This document shows positions 50,993 through 59,611 of a stretch of 64,000 nt of DNA, one piece after another (position 1 is the stretch's first letter; the number at the start of each line of letters is the position of its first letter). The DNA is from PALSA-693 sp963834725. GTDB taxonomy: Bacteria; Actinomycetota; Acidimicrobiia; Acidimicrobiales; Palsa-688. The notes below the pieces were generated by a model. The model did no database searches, was not told the origin of the DNA, and saw only the letters and a list, made by a program, of their open reading frames with translations. The stretch is from positions 3,100,001 through 3,164,000 of the forward strand of contig CAWICN010000001.1 of assembly GCA_963834725.1 (NCBI GenBank), given 5' to 3'. Made by a program: the position numbers and the translations under genes.

Positions 50993-51289
50993 CTACGCGG
51001 AGTCGTCGAGCGGAGCGCCGCGGCCCGACGCTGTCGACGTGCGCCAGGCGTCGGCGCCGGCGGAGCAGGCAGCCTTGCTGGCAGCCCTCAGTTGGCCCCA
51101 CATCGTCTGGGCGACCTCCGACAGTGGCGGATCCATGGTTCCGACATAGCGGCGCCCGTGCGAGAGCGCCGCTCTGGCGCCGAGGGCGAGACCAAGAAAG
51201 GCCAGCAGGCCACCCACGCCGAACAGGATGGCGGCCAGGATGATTGGCCCCTTTTCGATCTGAAAGGCAGGTTGTTCGGGAGCTGTCAC
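50993..51289 (-). CDS. Small membrane protein (98 aa)
   Basis: A 98-residue protein with one or two helices (about 14-36, GPIILAAILFGVGGLLAFLG) and a short polar tail with a single Cys. No known family. Convergent with the phosphodiester glycosidase gene and divergent from the SnoaL-like gene. Confidence 0.5.
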   Translation of the reverse strand: MTAPEQPAFQIEKGPIILAAILFGVGGLLAFLGLALGARAALSHGRRYVGTMDPPLSEVAQTMWGQLRAASKAACSAGADAWRTSTASGRGAPLDDSA

Positions 51290-51357
51290 CGTTTGGCCTC
51301 CTGACTAATGGCTATGTTCATGAGCAGACCACGTCCATTCGGTAACCTACCGACCCC

Positions 51358-51775
51358 GTGACTGAATCACCGATTGCCGAGTTGCTTGCTGCCATCGACC
51401 GGCTCGATGTGTACGCCGCGATGGCGCTCTGCCGCGCCGGATTGCCACTTTGCGACCGTCGACGGGCGCCACGCCGAGGGCCGAGACGCGGTACGCCAGT
51501 TGCTCGGCGCCTTCCTATCGACCTTGCGCTCGACCCACCACCAGATCATCTCGCAATGGCACCAGGACGACGCCTGGATCGCTGAGATTGAGGCCGACTA
51601 CGAGTTGCAGGACCGGACCCGGATCGACGGGCGCCTACGCGCCTTTGTGTTGCGTACGGGAACGGACGGCATCCGCGAGGTGCGGGTGTACGGCGCCAAC
51701 GAGCGTCCACTGACCGACCACCGCACCGGCTATGTGCCGGCCCGCCTGGGAGGCCGCCTGATCCTGCCGCTCTAG
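51358..51775 (+). pseudogene. SnoaL-like domain protein with one frameshift
   Basis: The N-terminal part (GTG 51358: TESPIAELLAAIDRLDVYAAMALC) and the rest (APDCHFATVDGRHAEGRDAVRQLLGAF to VPARLGGRLILPL) lie in two frames. Removal of one base at about 51433 joins them into a continuous SnoaL/DUF4440-like sequence of about 138 residues: a small alpha+beta barrel used as polyketide cyclase, isomerase or binding protein. A single indel may be an assembly error. Confidence 0.7.
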
Positions 51776-51885
51776 CCGGTAAACAGAAGCCCGTGCGGCG
51801 CCCGCCGCAACCGCGGCGAGGGGCGCCCCAACGACAGCACACCGGCTGGTGCGACGTCATTCAGCGGTGCACACCGCACGAGGGG

Positions 51886-52101
51886 TCAGCAGACCCCGAA
51901 GTTGCTGGCCGGCATATAGCCAATCACGACCGGGAACTCGCAGTCCTCGCAAATGCACATGAGCTGGGCGACGCGGGCCGACTCGTCGTGCAGGCCGCGG
52001 AGCGAGATGTACGCGATCTCCCCCTTGGTAAGGAGGAGCACACCGCAGAAGGGACAGACGACATCGACAGGTACGGGCATCGCCGATGGTCGGAAGAGCA
52101 T
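51886..52101 (-). CDS. Small zinc-ribbon protein (71 aa)
   Basis: A 71-residue protein with two Cys pairs (VCPFCG and CICEDCE) that should bind one zinc ion, and a C-terminal Cys. GGGAGG lies 6 bp before ATG 52101 and supports the start. It follows the flavin halogenase-like gene by 62 bp on the same strand, so they may share a transcript. Function unknown. Confidence 0.65.
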   Translation of the reverse strand: MLFRPSAMPVPVDVVCPFCGVLLLTKGEIAYISLRGLHDESARVAQLMCICEDCEFPVVIGYMPASNFGVC

Positions 52102-52163
52102 GCTGGTCCTCCCATGAGAGGGGGTTGGGATCCGGAACGCCCCCGGTCCGACGGCCGGCCCAG

Positions 52164-53774
52164 CTACAGGCCAGTGAGGTCATCGATGGCGCCGTCCACA
52201 TACAGGGTACGCACTGCGAAGAGCACGCTTTCCCTGATTTTCGGCCTGACGTCGGGTGCGTAGCTGGCGCCGATCGAGCGGACCAACTGCTCGACCGACC
52301 GTCGCCCGTCGACACGGCGCAACAAGTCGGCTACGAGCTGGCTGCACGGCACCCCCTCGGGGCGGGCCGACGAGGTCAGGACCCACCCCCACTCGAACTC
52401 GTCAGCGCCGAGCACCGGCCGGGTAACGATGGTGGCATCGGGCGCCAGCCGCGGGACGGCGCGGAGAAGGGCGTCTCCGCCGGCCGCGATCCGGGCCTCC
52501 CGGGAAGCCAGCTCGTCTTCGGCCCGCTGGACCCCTTCGACAAAACCGCGGGGCGGCTCGCCCTGGGCCAGCACAGCCCGCTCATATCCCTGCGGCGGTT
52601 GGCCTGCGACAGCACGGATGAAGTCCTGCCGCGGGCTGTAAACCTCGCCGTGTTCTCCGAGGATCCGCCGCGCCTCCCAGAAATAGGACTCGGTTGTCCG
52701 GTTGGACGAGTAGAAGAGCTTCGCCATCTCGTGAAAGCGCTCATACTGCGTGTAATACACGTCCTGGAACACGGGCCCGGCGGCCGCGGCCAGCTTGGCA
52801 TCTTTGAGCGCCGTCGACACGTAGGCCGCGCCCAGCACGCCGGCACTCAAGGCCAGATGAACACCCGACGAGAAGAGCGGATCCACGAAGCATGCCGCGT
52901 CGCCAACCAGAACGAACCCGTCCCCGGCCACAGAGTCAGAGGTGTACGACCAGTCACGGATCGAGATGGGGCCCTGGACCAACCGGGCTTGCCGTAGCAA
53001 CGATGACGCCTTGGGCGCCATCGCCAGTTCTGACATGAGAAACTCCGCCAGGCTGCTGCCCCGAACCCGCTCGGCGGCGACATCACGGTCGACCACGGCG
53101 CCGACGCTCGCGACGCCGGTATGCAGGGGAATGACCCAGAACCATCCGCTCGGATAGGACTCGACCAGGATGTTCGTCTCGTCGGGAGGGTCAAGACGGT
53201 CGGCCCCGGCGAAATACCCGTACACCGCCATGTTGCGGAAATACGGATCCCAGCGGCGCAGGTGCCGCGCCCGCCCGATCAAGGCCGACTGCCCGCTCGC
53301 ATCCACGAAGAAATCGGCTGACTCTGACCGCTCGGACCCGTCCGGGCGCTCCACCCGGACCGCCGATGCCCGCTCCCCGTCGAAGACGACGTCTGTGACC
53401 CGGTGCTCCTCGCAGACCTCGACACCATGACGGCGGCTGTTGTCGAGCAGCAACGAGTCGAATTCGGGGCGCCACACCTGATAGGAGTGGGGATAGCGCG
53501 GGTTGGTCTCGCGAAAGTACCAGCTCCAGGGATCCTCGGATCGTCCCCAGACCATGGTGGCGCCCCACTTCTTCAGGAACCCGGCGCGCTCGACTGCCTC
53601 TTGGACGCCGAGCATTTCGAGCACCGGGATACTGGCTGGTAGCAAGGACTCGCCGATGTGCTCCCGGGGAAAGCGCTCCCGCTCGAAGAGCACGACGTCG
53701 TGGCCCTTGCGCGCCAGCATGGTCGCCGCGGTACTGCCTCCGGGGCCGCCGCCGATGACGACGATCCGGCTCAC
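52164..53774 (-). CDS. Flavin-dependent halogenase-like FAD oxidoreductase
   Basis: A 536-residue FAD enzyme. GGGPGGSTAA (8-17) is the dinucleotide motif, and FPREHIGESLLP is shared by the PltA/CmlS halogenase and geranylgeranyl reductase group. Two halogenase marks are present: the WxWxIP motif (Trp211-Phe-Trp213-Val-Ile-Pro216) and a Lys at 68/69 (GFLKKWGATMVWG) in the position of the catalytic Lys. The C-terminal 90 residues (from about 445) look like a small PqqD-like winged-helix domain, an unusual extension. Halogenation is likely but unproven; a reductase or hydroxylase role is possible. Confidence 0.78.
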   Translation of the reverse strand: MSRIVVIGGGPGGSTAATMLARKGHDVVLFERERFPREHIGESLLPASIPVLEMLGVQEAVERAGFLKKWGATMVWGRSEDPWSWYFRETNPRYPHSYQVWRPEFDSLLLDNSRRHGVEVCEEHRVTDVVFDGERASAVRVERPDGSERSESADFFVDASGQSALIGRARHLRRWDPYFRNMAVYGYFAGADRLDPPDETNILVESYPSGWFWVIPLHTGVASVGAVVDRDVAAERVRGSSLAEFLMSELAMAPKASSLLRQARLVQGPISIRDWSYTSDSVAGDGFVLVGDAACFVDPLFSSGVHLALSAGVLGAAYVSTALKDAKLAAAAGPVFQDVYYTQYERFHEMAKLFYSSNRTTESYFWEARRILGEHGEVYSPRQDFIRAVAGQPPQGYERAVLAQGEPPRGFVEGVQRAEDELASREARIAAGGDALLRAVPRLAPDATIVTRPVLGADEFEWGWVLTSSARPEGVPCSQLVADLLRRVDGRRSVEQLVRSIGASYAPDVRPKIRESVLFAVRTLYVDGAIDDLTGL

Positions 53775-53958
53775 TGTCGCAAGGCCTGCAGGCGGATGCT
53801 TGGGTCATACCGGGCGGCGTCCGGCCATCGAGCCATGCTGGCCACTGTAGGCGGCCGGGAGCCGGGGTTCAGCGCCGAGCGGCATGCATCGAGGAGGGCG
53901 GCGGCTCGTCCCACCCGCCTGCACGATGGGCCCATCTGCACGATGAGCCACCCCGGGG

Positions 53959-54381
53959 TCAATCCACCGGGCGGAAATAGGGTAACGAGAAACCGCCGCC
54001 AATCGGATGGAACTCGACGGCAACCTTCATCCCGCAGTAGACGGCGTCCGGTTCGCAACCGATGATATTGGCGATCATCTGATAACCCTCGTCCACGTCG
54101 ATGATGGCCGCCACATATGGAACAGCGAAGGCCGGCGTCTGCGGGCGCCAGACCGTTGACCAGCTGTAGACCGTGCCGGTGCCGTGAGCCCGCTTCCACT
54201 GGAGATCGATCGAGTTGCACCATCGGCAGATCGTGGCCGGGTTGAAGACCGGACGGCCGCATCCCTGACAGCGCTGGTAGAGCAGCTCGCCGCGCCGACA
54301 GGCTTCCCAGTAGGGACGCGAGACGACGGTCGGCGATGGCAGCGGTATGCCCTGCGGATGGGGTTTCAGCAATGCCGCCAT
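53959..54381 (-). CDS. DUF35 OB-fold/zinc-ribbon protein (second copy)
   Basis: A complete 140-residue DUF35 protein. After an N-terminal helix (RPYWEACRRGELLYQRC), a zinc ribbon CQGCGRPVFNPATICRWC and the OB-fold (GTGTVYSWSTVWRPQTPAF, IIDVDEGYQMIANIIG, GMKVAVEF) follow. It is divergent from a thiolase-like gene whose start lies 123 bp away, so both probably use one AT-rich control region. It should form a hetero-complex with that partner, as Ltp2 does with its DUF35 protein. Confidence 0.9.
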   Translation of the reverse strand: MAALLKPHPQGIPLPSPTVVSRPYWEACRRGELLYQRCQGCGRPVFNPATICRWCNSIDLQWKRAHGTGTVYSWSTVWRPQTPAFAVPYVAAIIDVDEGYQMIANIIGCEPDAVYCGMKVAVEFHPIGGGFSLPYFRPVD

Positions 54382-54504
54382 CTCCCCGCCGATCGACCAA
54401 AGTGTAGATTAGGCATTATTGCCAACATAACATTGGACATATTGACGATCGGGAGAGCTCACTCTTCTCGCCATGGCGACCAACACCAGCTCTGACCGGG
54501 CCTG
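54382..54504. promoter_or_regulatory. AT-rich divergent promoter region of the DUF35/thiolase-like pair
   Basis: Within this 123-bp gap, bases 54400-54450 are AT-rich in a GC-rich window. It holds the short inverted repeat ccaacataacattgg and a ggcattattgcc element. A shared regulator site for both genes is likely; no known consensus fits. Confidence 0.4.
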
Positions 54505-55671
54505 ATGACCAGCCACCCTTTTCGCGATGTAGCCATAGCCGGCGTCTTCAACACCAGGCAGGCGCGCACGCTGGAAGGGCATACCTCGGTCACCATCGCT
54601 CTCGAAGCGGCGCTCGGTGTGCTGGCGGAGACGGGTGCCCCGTTATCGGAGGTCGACGGTGTCATCGGCCACGTGGCCGCCGATGTCGTCTACCACCTCG
54701 GTGTCGGCCCGGTGTGGCAGTCGAACACGGGCCTCGGTGTACGGGCGCTGGTGGAAGCGGCCCAGGCCATCGCCTCTGGCACCTGCACGACCGTACTTCT
54801 CACCGCCGGTGGTGCCGGCGTCTATACGGAGAGGGACTCGACGGCGCCCTGGACTCGGCCCGCCAACGAGTTCGTCGTGTCAGCGGGACTCTATACCGCG
54901 GTCGAGTTCGCGCTGATCGCTCGACGGCACATGCACCTCTACGGCACGCAGCCCGAGCACCTCGCCACCGTGGCGGCGACCATCCGCAACAACGGATCCG
55001 TCAACCCTGAAGCGGTCTACCATGGCCGCGGTCCCTACACGGTTGACGACATTCTGTCGTCGCGAATGGTCGCCGACCCTTTCCACCTCCTCGATTGCGC
55101 CATGACGGCTGAAGGGGGTTGTGCAATTCTGTTGACCGGCGCGGATCGGGCCGCCGATCTCCGTCGCCCGCCCGTGTATGTGCTGGGCGGAGCCGCCGAC
55201 CAACTGGGGCCCGCGTACCAGCATCCTCCGAGCTGGGACCTACGGTCGGCCTTCGGTGGCGTCAACAACGGGTACATCGGCCGTCGGGCCGCAGAAAAGT
55301 CCTTCGCGATGGCCGGCCTCACGCCTCGCGACGTCGATGTGTGCGAGTTGTACGACCCGTTCTCCTTCGAGATCATCAGGCAGATGGAGGCCTTCCGGTT
55401 CTGCGGGGAGGGCGAGGGTCCCGATTACATCATGGAGGGACACATCGGACCCGGCGGCCGGCACCCCGTAACCACCGACGGCGGACTCATGTCGTTCAGC
55501 CATGGTGGTGTGAGCGTCCAGATGCTGCAGCGTGTCGTGCGGGCGGTGCAGCAGTTACAGGGGATATGTGTGAGCCGGCAGGTACCGAAGGCGGATGTCG
55601 CGTTGGTCTCCAATGGGGGTGCCGGGGCTCTCTTCAACGACGTGGCGCTGCTCGGTACCGGACGGCCGTGA
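54505..55671 (+). CDS. Thiolase-like protein lacking the nucleophilic Cys (Ltp2/aldolase type)
   Basis: A 388-residue thiolase-superfamily protein. The position of the nucleophilic Cys reads VWQSNTGLGVRAL, without Cys, so it cannot act as a normal thiolase. Conserved parts include GHTSVTIALEAALGVL, FHLLDCAMTAEGGCAILLT, CELYDPFSFEIIRQMEAF and SHGGVSVQML. Cys-less members such as Ltp2 are retro-aldolases that act on steroid CoA esters with a DUF35 partner; that partner is the divergent gene at 53959. Confidence 0.85.
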   Translation: MTSHPFRDVAIAGVFNTRQARTLEGHTSVTIALEAALGVLAETGAPLSEVDGVIGHVAADVVYHLGVGPVWQSNTGLGVRALVEAAQAIASGTCTTVLLTAGGAGVYTERDSTAPWTRPANEFVVSAGLYTAVEFALIARRHMHLYGTQPEHLATVAATIRNNGSVNPEAVYHGRGPYTVDDILSSRMVADPFHLLDCAMTAEGGCAILLTGADRAADLRRPPVYVLGGAADQLGPAYQHPPSWDLRSAFGGVNNGYIGRRAAEKSFAMAGLTPRDVDVCELYDPFSFEIIRQMEAFRFCGEGEGPDYIMEGHIGPGGRHPVTTDGGLMSFSHGGVSVQMLQRVVRAVQQLQGICVSRQVPKADVALVSNGGAGALFNDVALLGTGRP

Positions 55672-55723
55672 GCTCGTCCCGGGTCGGCACCGGTCGCATT
55701 CAGACGGCACCATTCACATCCAG

Positions 55724-56896
55724 TCAGTGCGACACGGGTGCGCCCGCCAGTCCGGCGACAACGCCCAGCAGGCCAGCGGTAACGAGACCGAGCACGACAC
55801 TCCGGCGGAGAACTACCAGCCCGATGACAGCAAGGGCGAGGATCCCGACCTGCCACAGGTGGCTCAGGGCTTCGCCGAGCGGGATAGCAGATCCGGCGAT
55901 GGCGCCGATGGCGGCGGCCCCCGCGCCAGTAAGGAACGCCTGGATGGAGTCGCTATGCCGCAGGCGGTCAAACCGCGGTCCGCCGGCCAGAACGAACACG
56001 AAGGAGGGCGCGAAGGCGATCAGCGCCGCGAGCAGGCCGCCGCCAATCCCGGCGGCGGCGTAGCCGACCACCGCCACGGTCTGCACGACCGGTCCGGGTG
56101 TGACCTGGCCCAGGGCGACCGCGTTGAGGAACTGAGTGTCGGTCATCCAGTGGTAGGCAGTGACCGCGTCATGTTGCATGAGGGGGATGATGACGAAGCC
56201 TCCGCCATAGGACAGCGCGCCGACCTTGAACGCGACCCACACCAGGGCTCCAACCCCACCGGTCGCGACCCCCGGAAGGATTGCTATCGGCATCAAAGCG
56301 AGAGGGCCGGGGGCGTGGCCCTCTTTGCTCGTCCCGGCGCCGACCTCGGCCAGTCCGCACGCCAGGAGAATCAGCACCAGGTACGGGCCGACCGTCGCCG
56401 CTCCCACCCCACCGAGGACCAGGTAGACCGCCCATCGGATCTGATTGGGTCGCCGGTCACCGGCGCGTTTCCAGCTGGCCGGCAGGAGCCCGAGCGCCGC
56501 TTGCAGCGCGACCGCCGGCACGGCCGCCCCGGCTCCGCCCGCCGTGGCTTCTATCCACAGCGGGGGGTTGCGGGCCAGAAACAGGCGCGACAGGGCCAGG
56601 ATGACGATGAGGCCCGGCACGATGAAGCACGCTCCGCCAATGACTGCTCCCACCGCGCCGCGTAGCCGCCAGGCGCAGAAGATGGCCAGCTGCGTTGATG
56701 CCGGCCCGGGGAGGAGATTGACTGCCGCGATGCCGTCCTCGAACTCACGATCGACGAGCCAATGACGCTCATCGACGCATAGCTTTCGCAACAGGGAAAT
56801 GTGGGTGGGTGGCCCACCGAACCCGATGATCCCGATCCGGCCCCACTCCCGGGCGATGGTGGACAGAGCGACTGGTCCGGTGGCTTCGGCGCTCAT
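55724..56896 (-). CDS. chrA: Chromate transporter ChrA family
   Basis: A 390-residue membrane protein made of two homologous CHR halves of about six helices each. The family motifs are GIIGFGGPPTHISLLRK, AAVNLLPGPASTQLAIF in half 1 and VGALSYGGGFVIIPLM, ALGQVTPGPVVQTVA in half 2, matching the PGP(A/V) signatures. It exports chromate. The start overlaps the stop of a PadR regulator (ATGA at 56893-56896), so the pair is an operon with a local repressor. Confidence 0.92.
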   Translation of the reverse strand: MSAEATGPVALSTIAREWGRIGIIGFGGPPTHISLLRKLCVDERHWLVDREFEDGIAAVNLLPGPASTQLAIFCAWRLRGAVGAVIGGACFIVPGLIVILALSRLFLARNPPLWIEATAGGAGAAVPAVALQAALGLLPASWKRAGDRRPNQIRWAVYLVLGGVGAATVGPYLVLILLACGLAEVGAGTSKEGHAPGPLALMPIAILPGVATGGVGALVWVAFKVGALSYGGGFVIIPLMQHDAVTAYHWMTDTQFLNAVALGQVTPGPVVQTVAVVGYAAAGIGGGLLAALIAFAPSFVFVLAGGPRFDRLRHSDSIQAFLTGAGAAAIGAIAGSAIPLGEALSHLWQVGILALAVIGLVVLRRSVVLGLVTAGLLGVVAGLAGAPVSH

Positions 56897-57159
56897 CGAT
56901 CGAGAACCTCATCGGCCAGCTCCTTGATAGCCCCCCGACAGGCCGCGAAGGCCTGCCGGCCCTCTGGGGTGGCCCGGTAGAGGCGGCGCCGGCGGCCGCC
57001 GACCACCACCTGGCGGGAGGCGAGCAGCCCGGCTGCCTCGAGCCGGTGCAACATGGGGTACACCGTCCCGGGACTCAGCCGATGCCCATGACGGGCCAGT
57101 TCTTCAATCAGCGCCGCCCCGTGCAACTCTCCTTCGCAGGCGTGATGCATCACGTGCAC
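56893..57159 (-). CDS. PadR family regulator of chrA
   Basis: An 88-residue single-domain PadR protein. It has the core GELHGAALIEELARHGHRLSPGTVYPMLHRLEAAGLL and the wing GRRRRLYRATPEGRQAF, then a short dimerisation helix. Start GTG 57159 lacks a clear ribosome site; ATG 57150 or GTG 57153 are alternatives. Overlap with chrA by 4 bp implies co-transcription and chromate-linked control. It is smaller than the PadR at 30369 and lacks its N-terminal extension. Confidence 0.82.
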   Translation of the reverse strand: MHVMHHACEGELHGAALIEELARHGHRLSPGTVYPMLHRLEAAGLLASRQVVVGGRRRRLYRATPEGRQAFAACRGAIKELADEVLDR

Positions 57160-57194
57160 CTGTTAACCGCCCCGGCCGTAACCTTCCGGCTGCG

Positions 57195-58250
57195 TCATGC
57201 CGCCTCGCCGGGAGCGGTCGCCCGGTGGTGCACAGCCTGGATGAGAGCCCCCGCCATGACGACGACCACGACGCTCCAGGCCGCGAAACCCACCCAGAAC
57301 CACACCCGGGCGATGGAGGTCATGAAGGTGAGGCCGCTGGCCGCGTGACCGAGCGCCCAGGAGGCCACGGTGTACATGCCGAGGGGGAAAACCACGTTCC
57401 ACAAGCGCGGTTCGTAGGCGCGGGAATAGTGGCGGATGAGATAGCGCCAGATGCCGAAGAGGACCAGCAGGGGGATCCACCAGGTCCCGAAGGCCCACAA
57501 CACCACCGACGTACCGACCAGGAAGGGGCGCAATTCCGTGACCAGGGACGCGGTGGCGGGGACCTGCAGGGTCAGGATTCCGGCTGCGGCTCTCACGCTG
57601 ATGGCGGTGGCGCCCATGGTGATCCAGTAGGCGGGCACCATCTCGGCCGCAGAGAATTCGACGAGCAGGAGCCGCAGGAACACGATCGCGATCAGGATCA
57701 CATACAGCATGACGCCCGCGCCCCACAGACAGATGGCCACAACCGGAAGGTCGTCGCGTAGCCAGGCGGACGGGGGCTGCGTGCTGATGGCAGCGGCAAT
57801 GATGGCCAGAGACTGCGTGGCAACCACCCAAACCAGCCAGGAGCCGTTCATGTCGGCGAGAACGGGGTGGCGGCCTGAGGCCACGATCGACCATGGCAGC
57901 CAATAGGTCAGGGCCAGCCATACGGCGGCCGCGGCGACGCCTAGTCCCAGGGTCACGTTCACGTGGTCGGCGCGGACCAGCCTGGTGGCGAGCACGTCAC
58001 AGCCAGCGACCACCGTGAAATAGGCCACCGCCATGGTGGGGTTACGGAGTGTCCGGCGCACCCAGCCGGGGAACCAGACCAGCCGGGCTGCGTAGGCGAC
58101 CACCAGGATCACAAAACCGGCGACGGTCAGCCCCAGGATCACACGGGAGAGTGTGGTATAGCCCAACAGGGCGGCGCCGATGGAGATGATTCCGGTCGCC
58201 ATCACCAGGGCGAAATAGCCGGGATCGAGGGTGGCCAGCGCCCGTTGCAA
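57195..58250 (-). CDS. TDT/SLAC1 family transporter (tellurite-resistance/dicarboxylate)
   Basis: A 351-residue polytopic protein with about ten transmembrane helices. Opening LDPGYFALVMATGIISIGAALLG is typical of the TDT group (TehA, SLAC1 and relatives), and VFPLGMYTVASWALG is another conserved part. Members move anions, malate or sulphite. It lies 35 bp upstream of the PadR-chrA pair on the same strand and may be co-transcribed, giving an anion-export cassette. Confidence 0.85.
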   Translation of the reverse strand: MQRALATLDPGYFALVMATGIISIGAALLGYTTLSRVILGLTVAGFVILVVAYAARLVWFPGWVRRTLRNPTMAVAYFTVVAGCDVLATRLVRADHVNVTLGLGVAAAAVWLALTYWLPWSIVASGRHPVLADMNGSWLVWVVATQSLAIIAAAISTQPPSAWLRDDLPVVAICLWGAGVMLYVILIAIVFLRLLLVEFSAAEMVPAYWITMGATAISVRAAAGILTLQVPATASLVTELRPFLVGTSVVLWAFGTWWIPLLVLFGIWRYLIRHYSRAYEPRLWNVVFPLGMYTVASWALGHAASGLTFMTSIARVWFWVGFAAWSVVVVVMAGALIQAVHHRATAPGEAA

Positions 58251-58349
58251 CAGACCCGACGGAAGGGCTTCAACGCTCGAATGTTGAGAGGCCTCGGTCA
58301 GGTCGCCCGTCCGTCCGCCCGCATGCTCTTCCCGCGCCTCACCGAGCGA

Positions 58350-59159
58350 TCAGTTCACGATGTCGAGCGGCGTGCCCGCCGGCACGTCCGCCAGCCGGGC
58401 CAGATCGGCGTCATGCAGGCGAATACACCCGTGGGACAGCCGCGCGCCGGTCGTGCCGATCAGCCTATCAGCGGCGGCGTCGATCGGCCCGTGAATGGCG
58501 ATGATGGCGTCGCCTCCGCCCTCCCAGTCGGTGATCGTATCCGAATGGGCAGACGTCACCAGCATGAACGGGCCGTAGCCCGGACCGGGCGGAGGCGCCT
58601 TCATGGCGATGAAGAAGTGGCCGGTCACCGTCGGAGCGACGGCGGTGCCGACACCGACGGGGAAGTCGAGCAGAGGGTACCCGTGGAAGAACAATTCCAG
58701 ATGGGTGGTGGCCAGGCTCACGACCAGGTAGTAGGGATCGGCCCAAAGACTGACATCGGCCTCTGGCACCCACGCCGTCGATTGATTTGGGCGTTGGGCC
58801 TCGCGGACCTTGACCCAGCCGGGGATGATCGAGACGACTGGCAGGGCTGACGGGTAGCCGTACCAGGTGGCCGGCACCTGCGAGATGGGCAGGCCGCCGG
58901 GTGCCAGCGAGGCCGGCACGTTCCGTCGCAGCGTCGCCACGACGGTGAACGCCGGCTCCGGCGGCCGCGGCCGGATCGTCGTAGGCGGCGAGGAAGGCGG
59001 CGAGGAAGGCAGCGAGGAAGGGGCGGTCGAAACAAGCGTGCTGGGCGACGTCGTCGGGACGGAAGAGGGCCGGGCGCGGTGGCCCCCGCTGCCATAGGAC
59101 GCCAACGTGCCAGTGGCAGCTATTGCGGCGAGCGCGGTGAGGCCGAGGCGGATGCGCAA
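58350..59159 (-). CDS. L,D-transpeptidase (YkuD catalytic domain)
   Basis: A 269-residue secreted enzyme that cross-links peptidoglycan. An N-terminal signal/anchor segment (1-20) leads to a Ser/Pro-rich linker to about 66, partly made of ggcgaggaa-type repeats. The YkuD domain covers about 140-269 with the catalytic IHG (222-224) and SHGCIRLHD (242-250, nucleophile Cys). Single gene on the minus strand. Confidence 0.9.
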   Translation of the reverse strand: MRIRLGLTALAAIAATGTLASYGSGGHRARPSSVPTTSPSTLVSTAPSSLPSSPPSSPPTTIRPRPPEPAFTVVATLRRNVPASLAPGGLPISQVPATWYGYPSALPVVSIIPGWVKVREAQRPNQSTAWVPEADVSLWADPYYLVVSLATTHLELFFHGYPLLDFPVGVGTAVAPTVTGHFFIAMKAPPPGPGYGPFMLVTSAHSDTITDWEGGGDAIIAIHGPIDAAADRLIGTTGARLSHGCIRLHDADLARLADVPAGTPLDIVN

Positions 59160-59300
59160 GGTGACGACCCCGAGCTTAGCGCCACGGCCCAGGCCCCGAT
59201 CCTCCGTCGCCGCGTCGAGGTCCGCCTAACCTGCTGTGTGCTGGCAACGCCAGGCCGGACCGCCCGGAGCAGGAGGAGGTGGGTGAATTATGGCCCGAAG

Positions 59301-59465
59301 CTACACCTGGGCGTCGAGCCAGCGTTGGGCCTCATCGGCGATGTCTGACAGCCGGTACGGCCGCAGGTCCTCCGTGAGGTCGTGGCGGTGACGTCTCCAG
59401 TAGGCGTCAATCAACCACGTGGTACCGGCCACAAGGAGGCCCGGGACCGCCAGCAACGCCAACAC
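59301..59465 (-). CDS. 54-residue small membrane protein, paralogue of 34606-34818
   Basis: From GTG 59465 to TAG 59301. A hydrophobic N-terminal helix (about 1-18) is followed by TWLIDAYWRRHRHDL and the end SDIADEAQRWLDAQV. The tail matches the 70-residue protein before thiL in both sequence and position (WLIDAY vs FLVDAW; ADEAQRWLDAQ vs ADEAQWWLDRQ). Too short for most gene callers. Function unknown; it may be a regulatory membrane peptide. Confidence 0.6.
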   Translation of the reverse strand: MLALLAVPGLLVAGTTWLIDAYWRRHRHDLTEDLRPYRLSDIADEAQRWLDAQV

Positions 59466-59611
59466 GGGAACAGCTTACCCAGCCGTCCGGGGTGTTGATC
59501 TCCGACCGCAACCGATCAGGCCCGAGCACCGCCAGACCGGCGCCCCGGGCGCGCCAGAACGGCGCTCAGAGGACGGCTCAGCGGCGGCCCGAGCTGACGT
59601 CCTACCGACCC

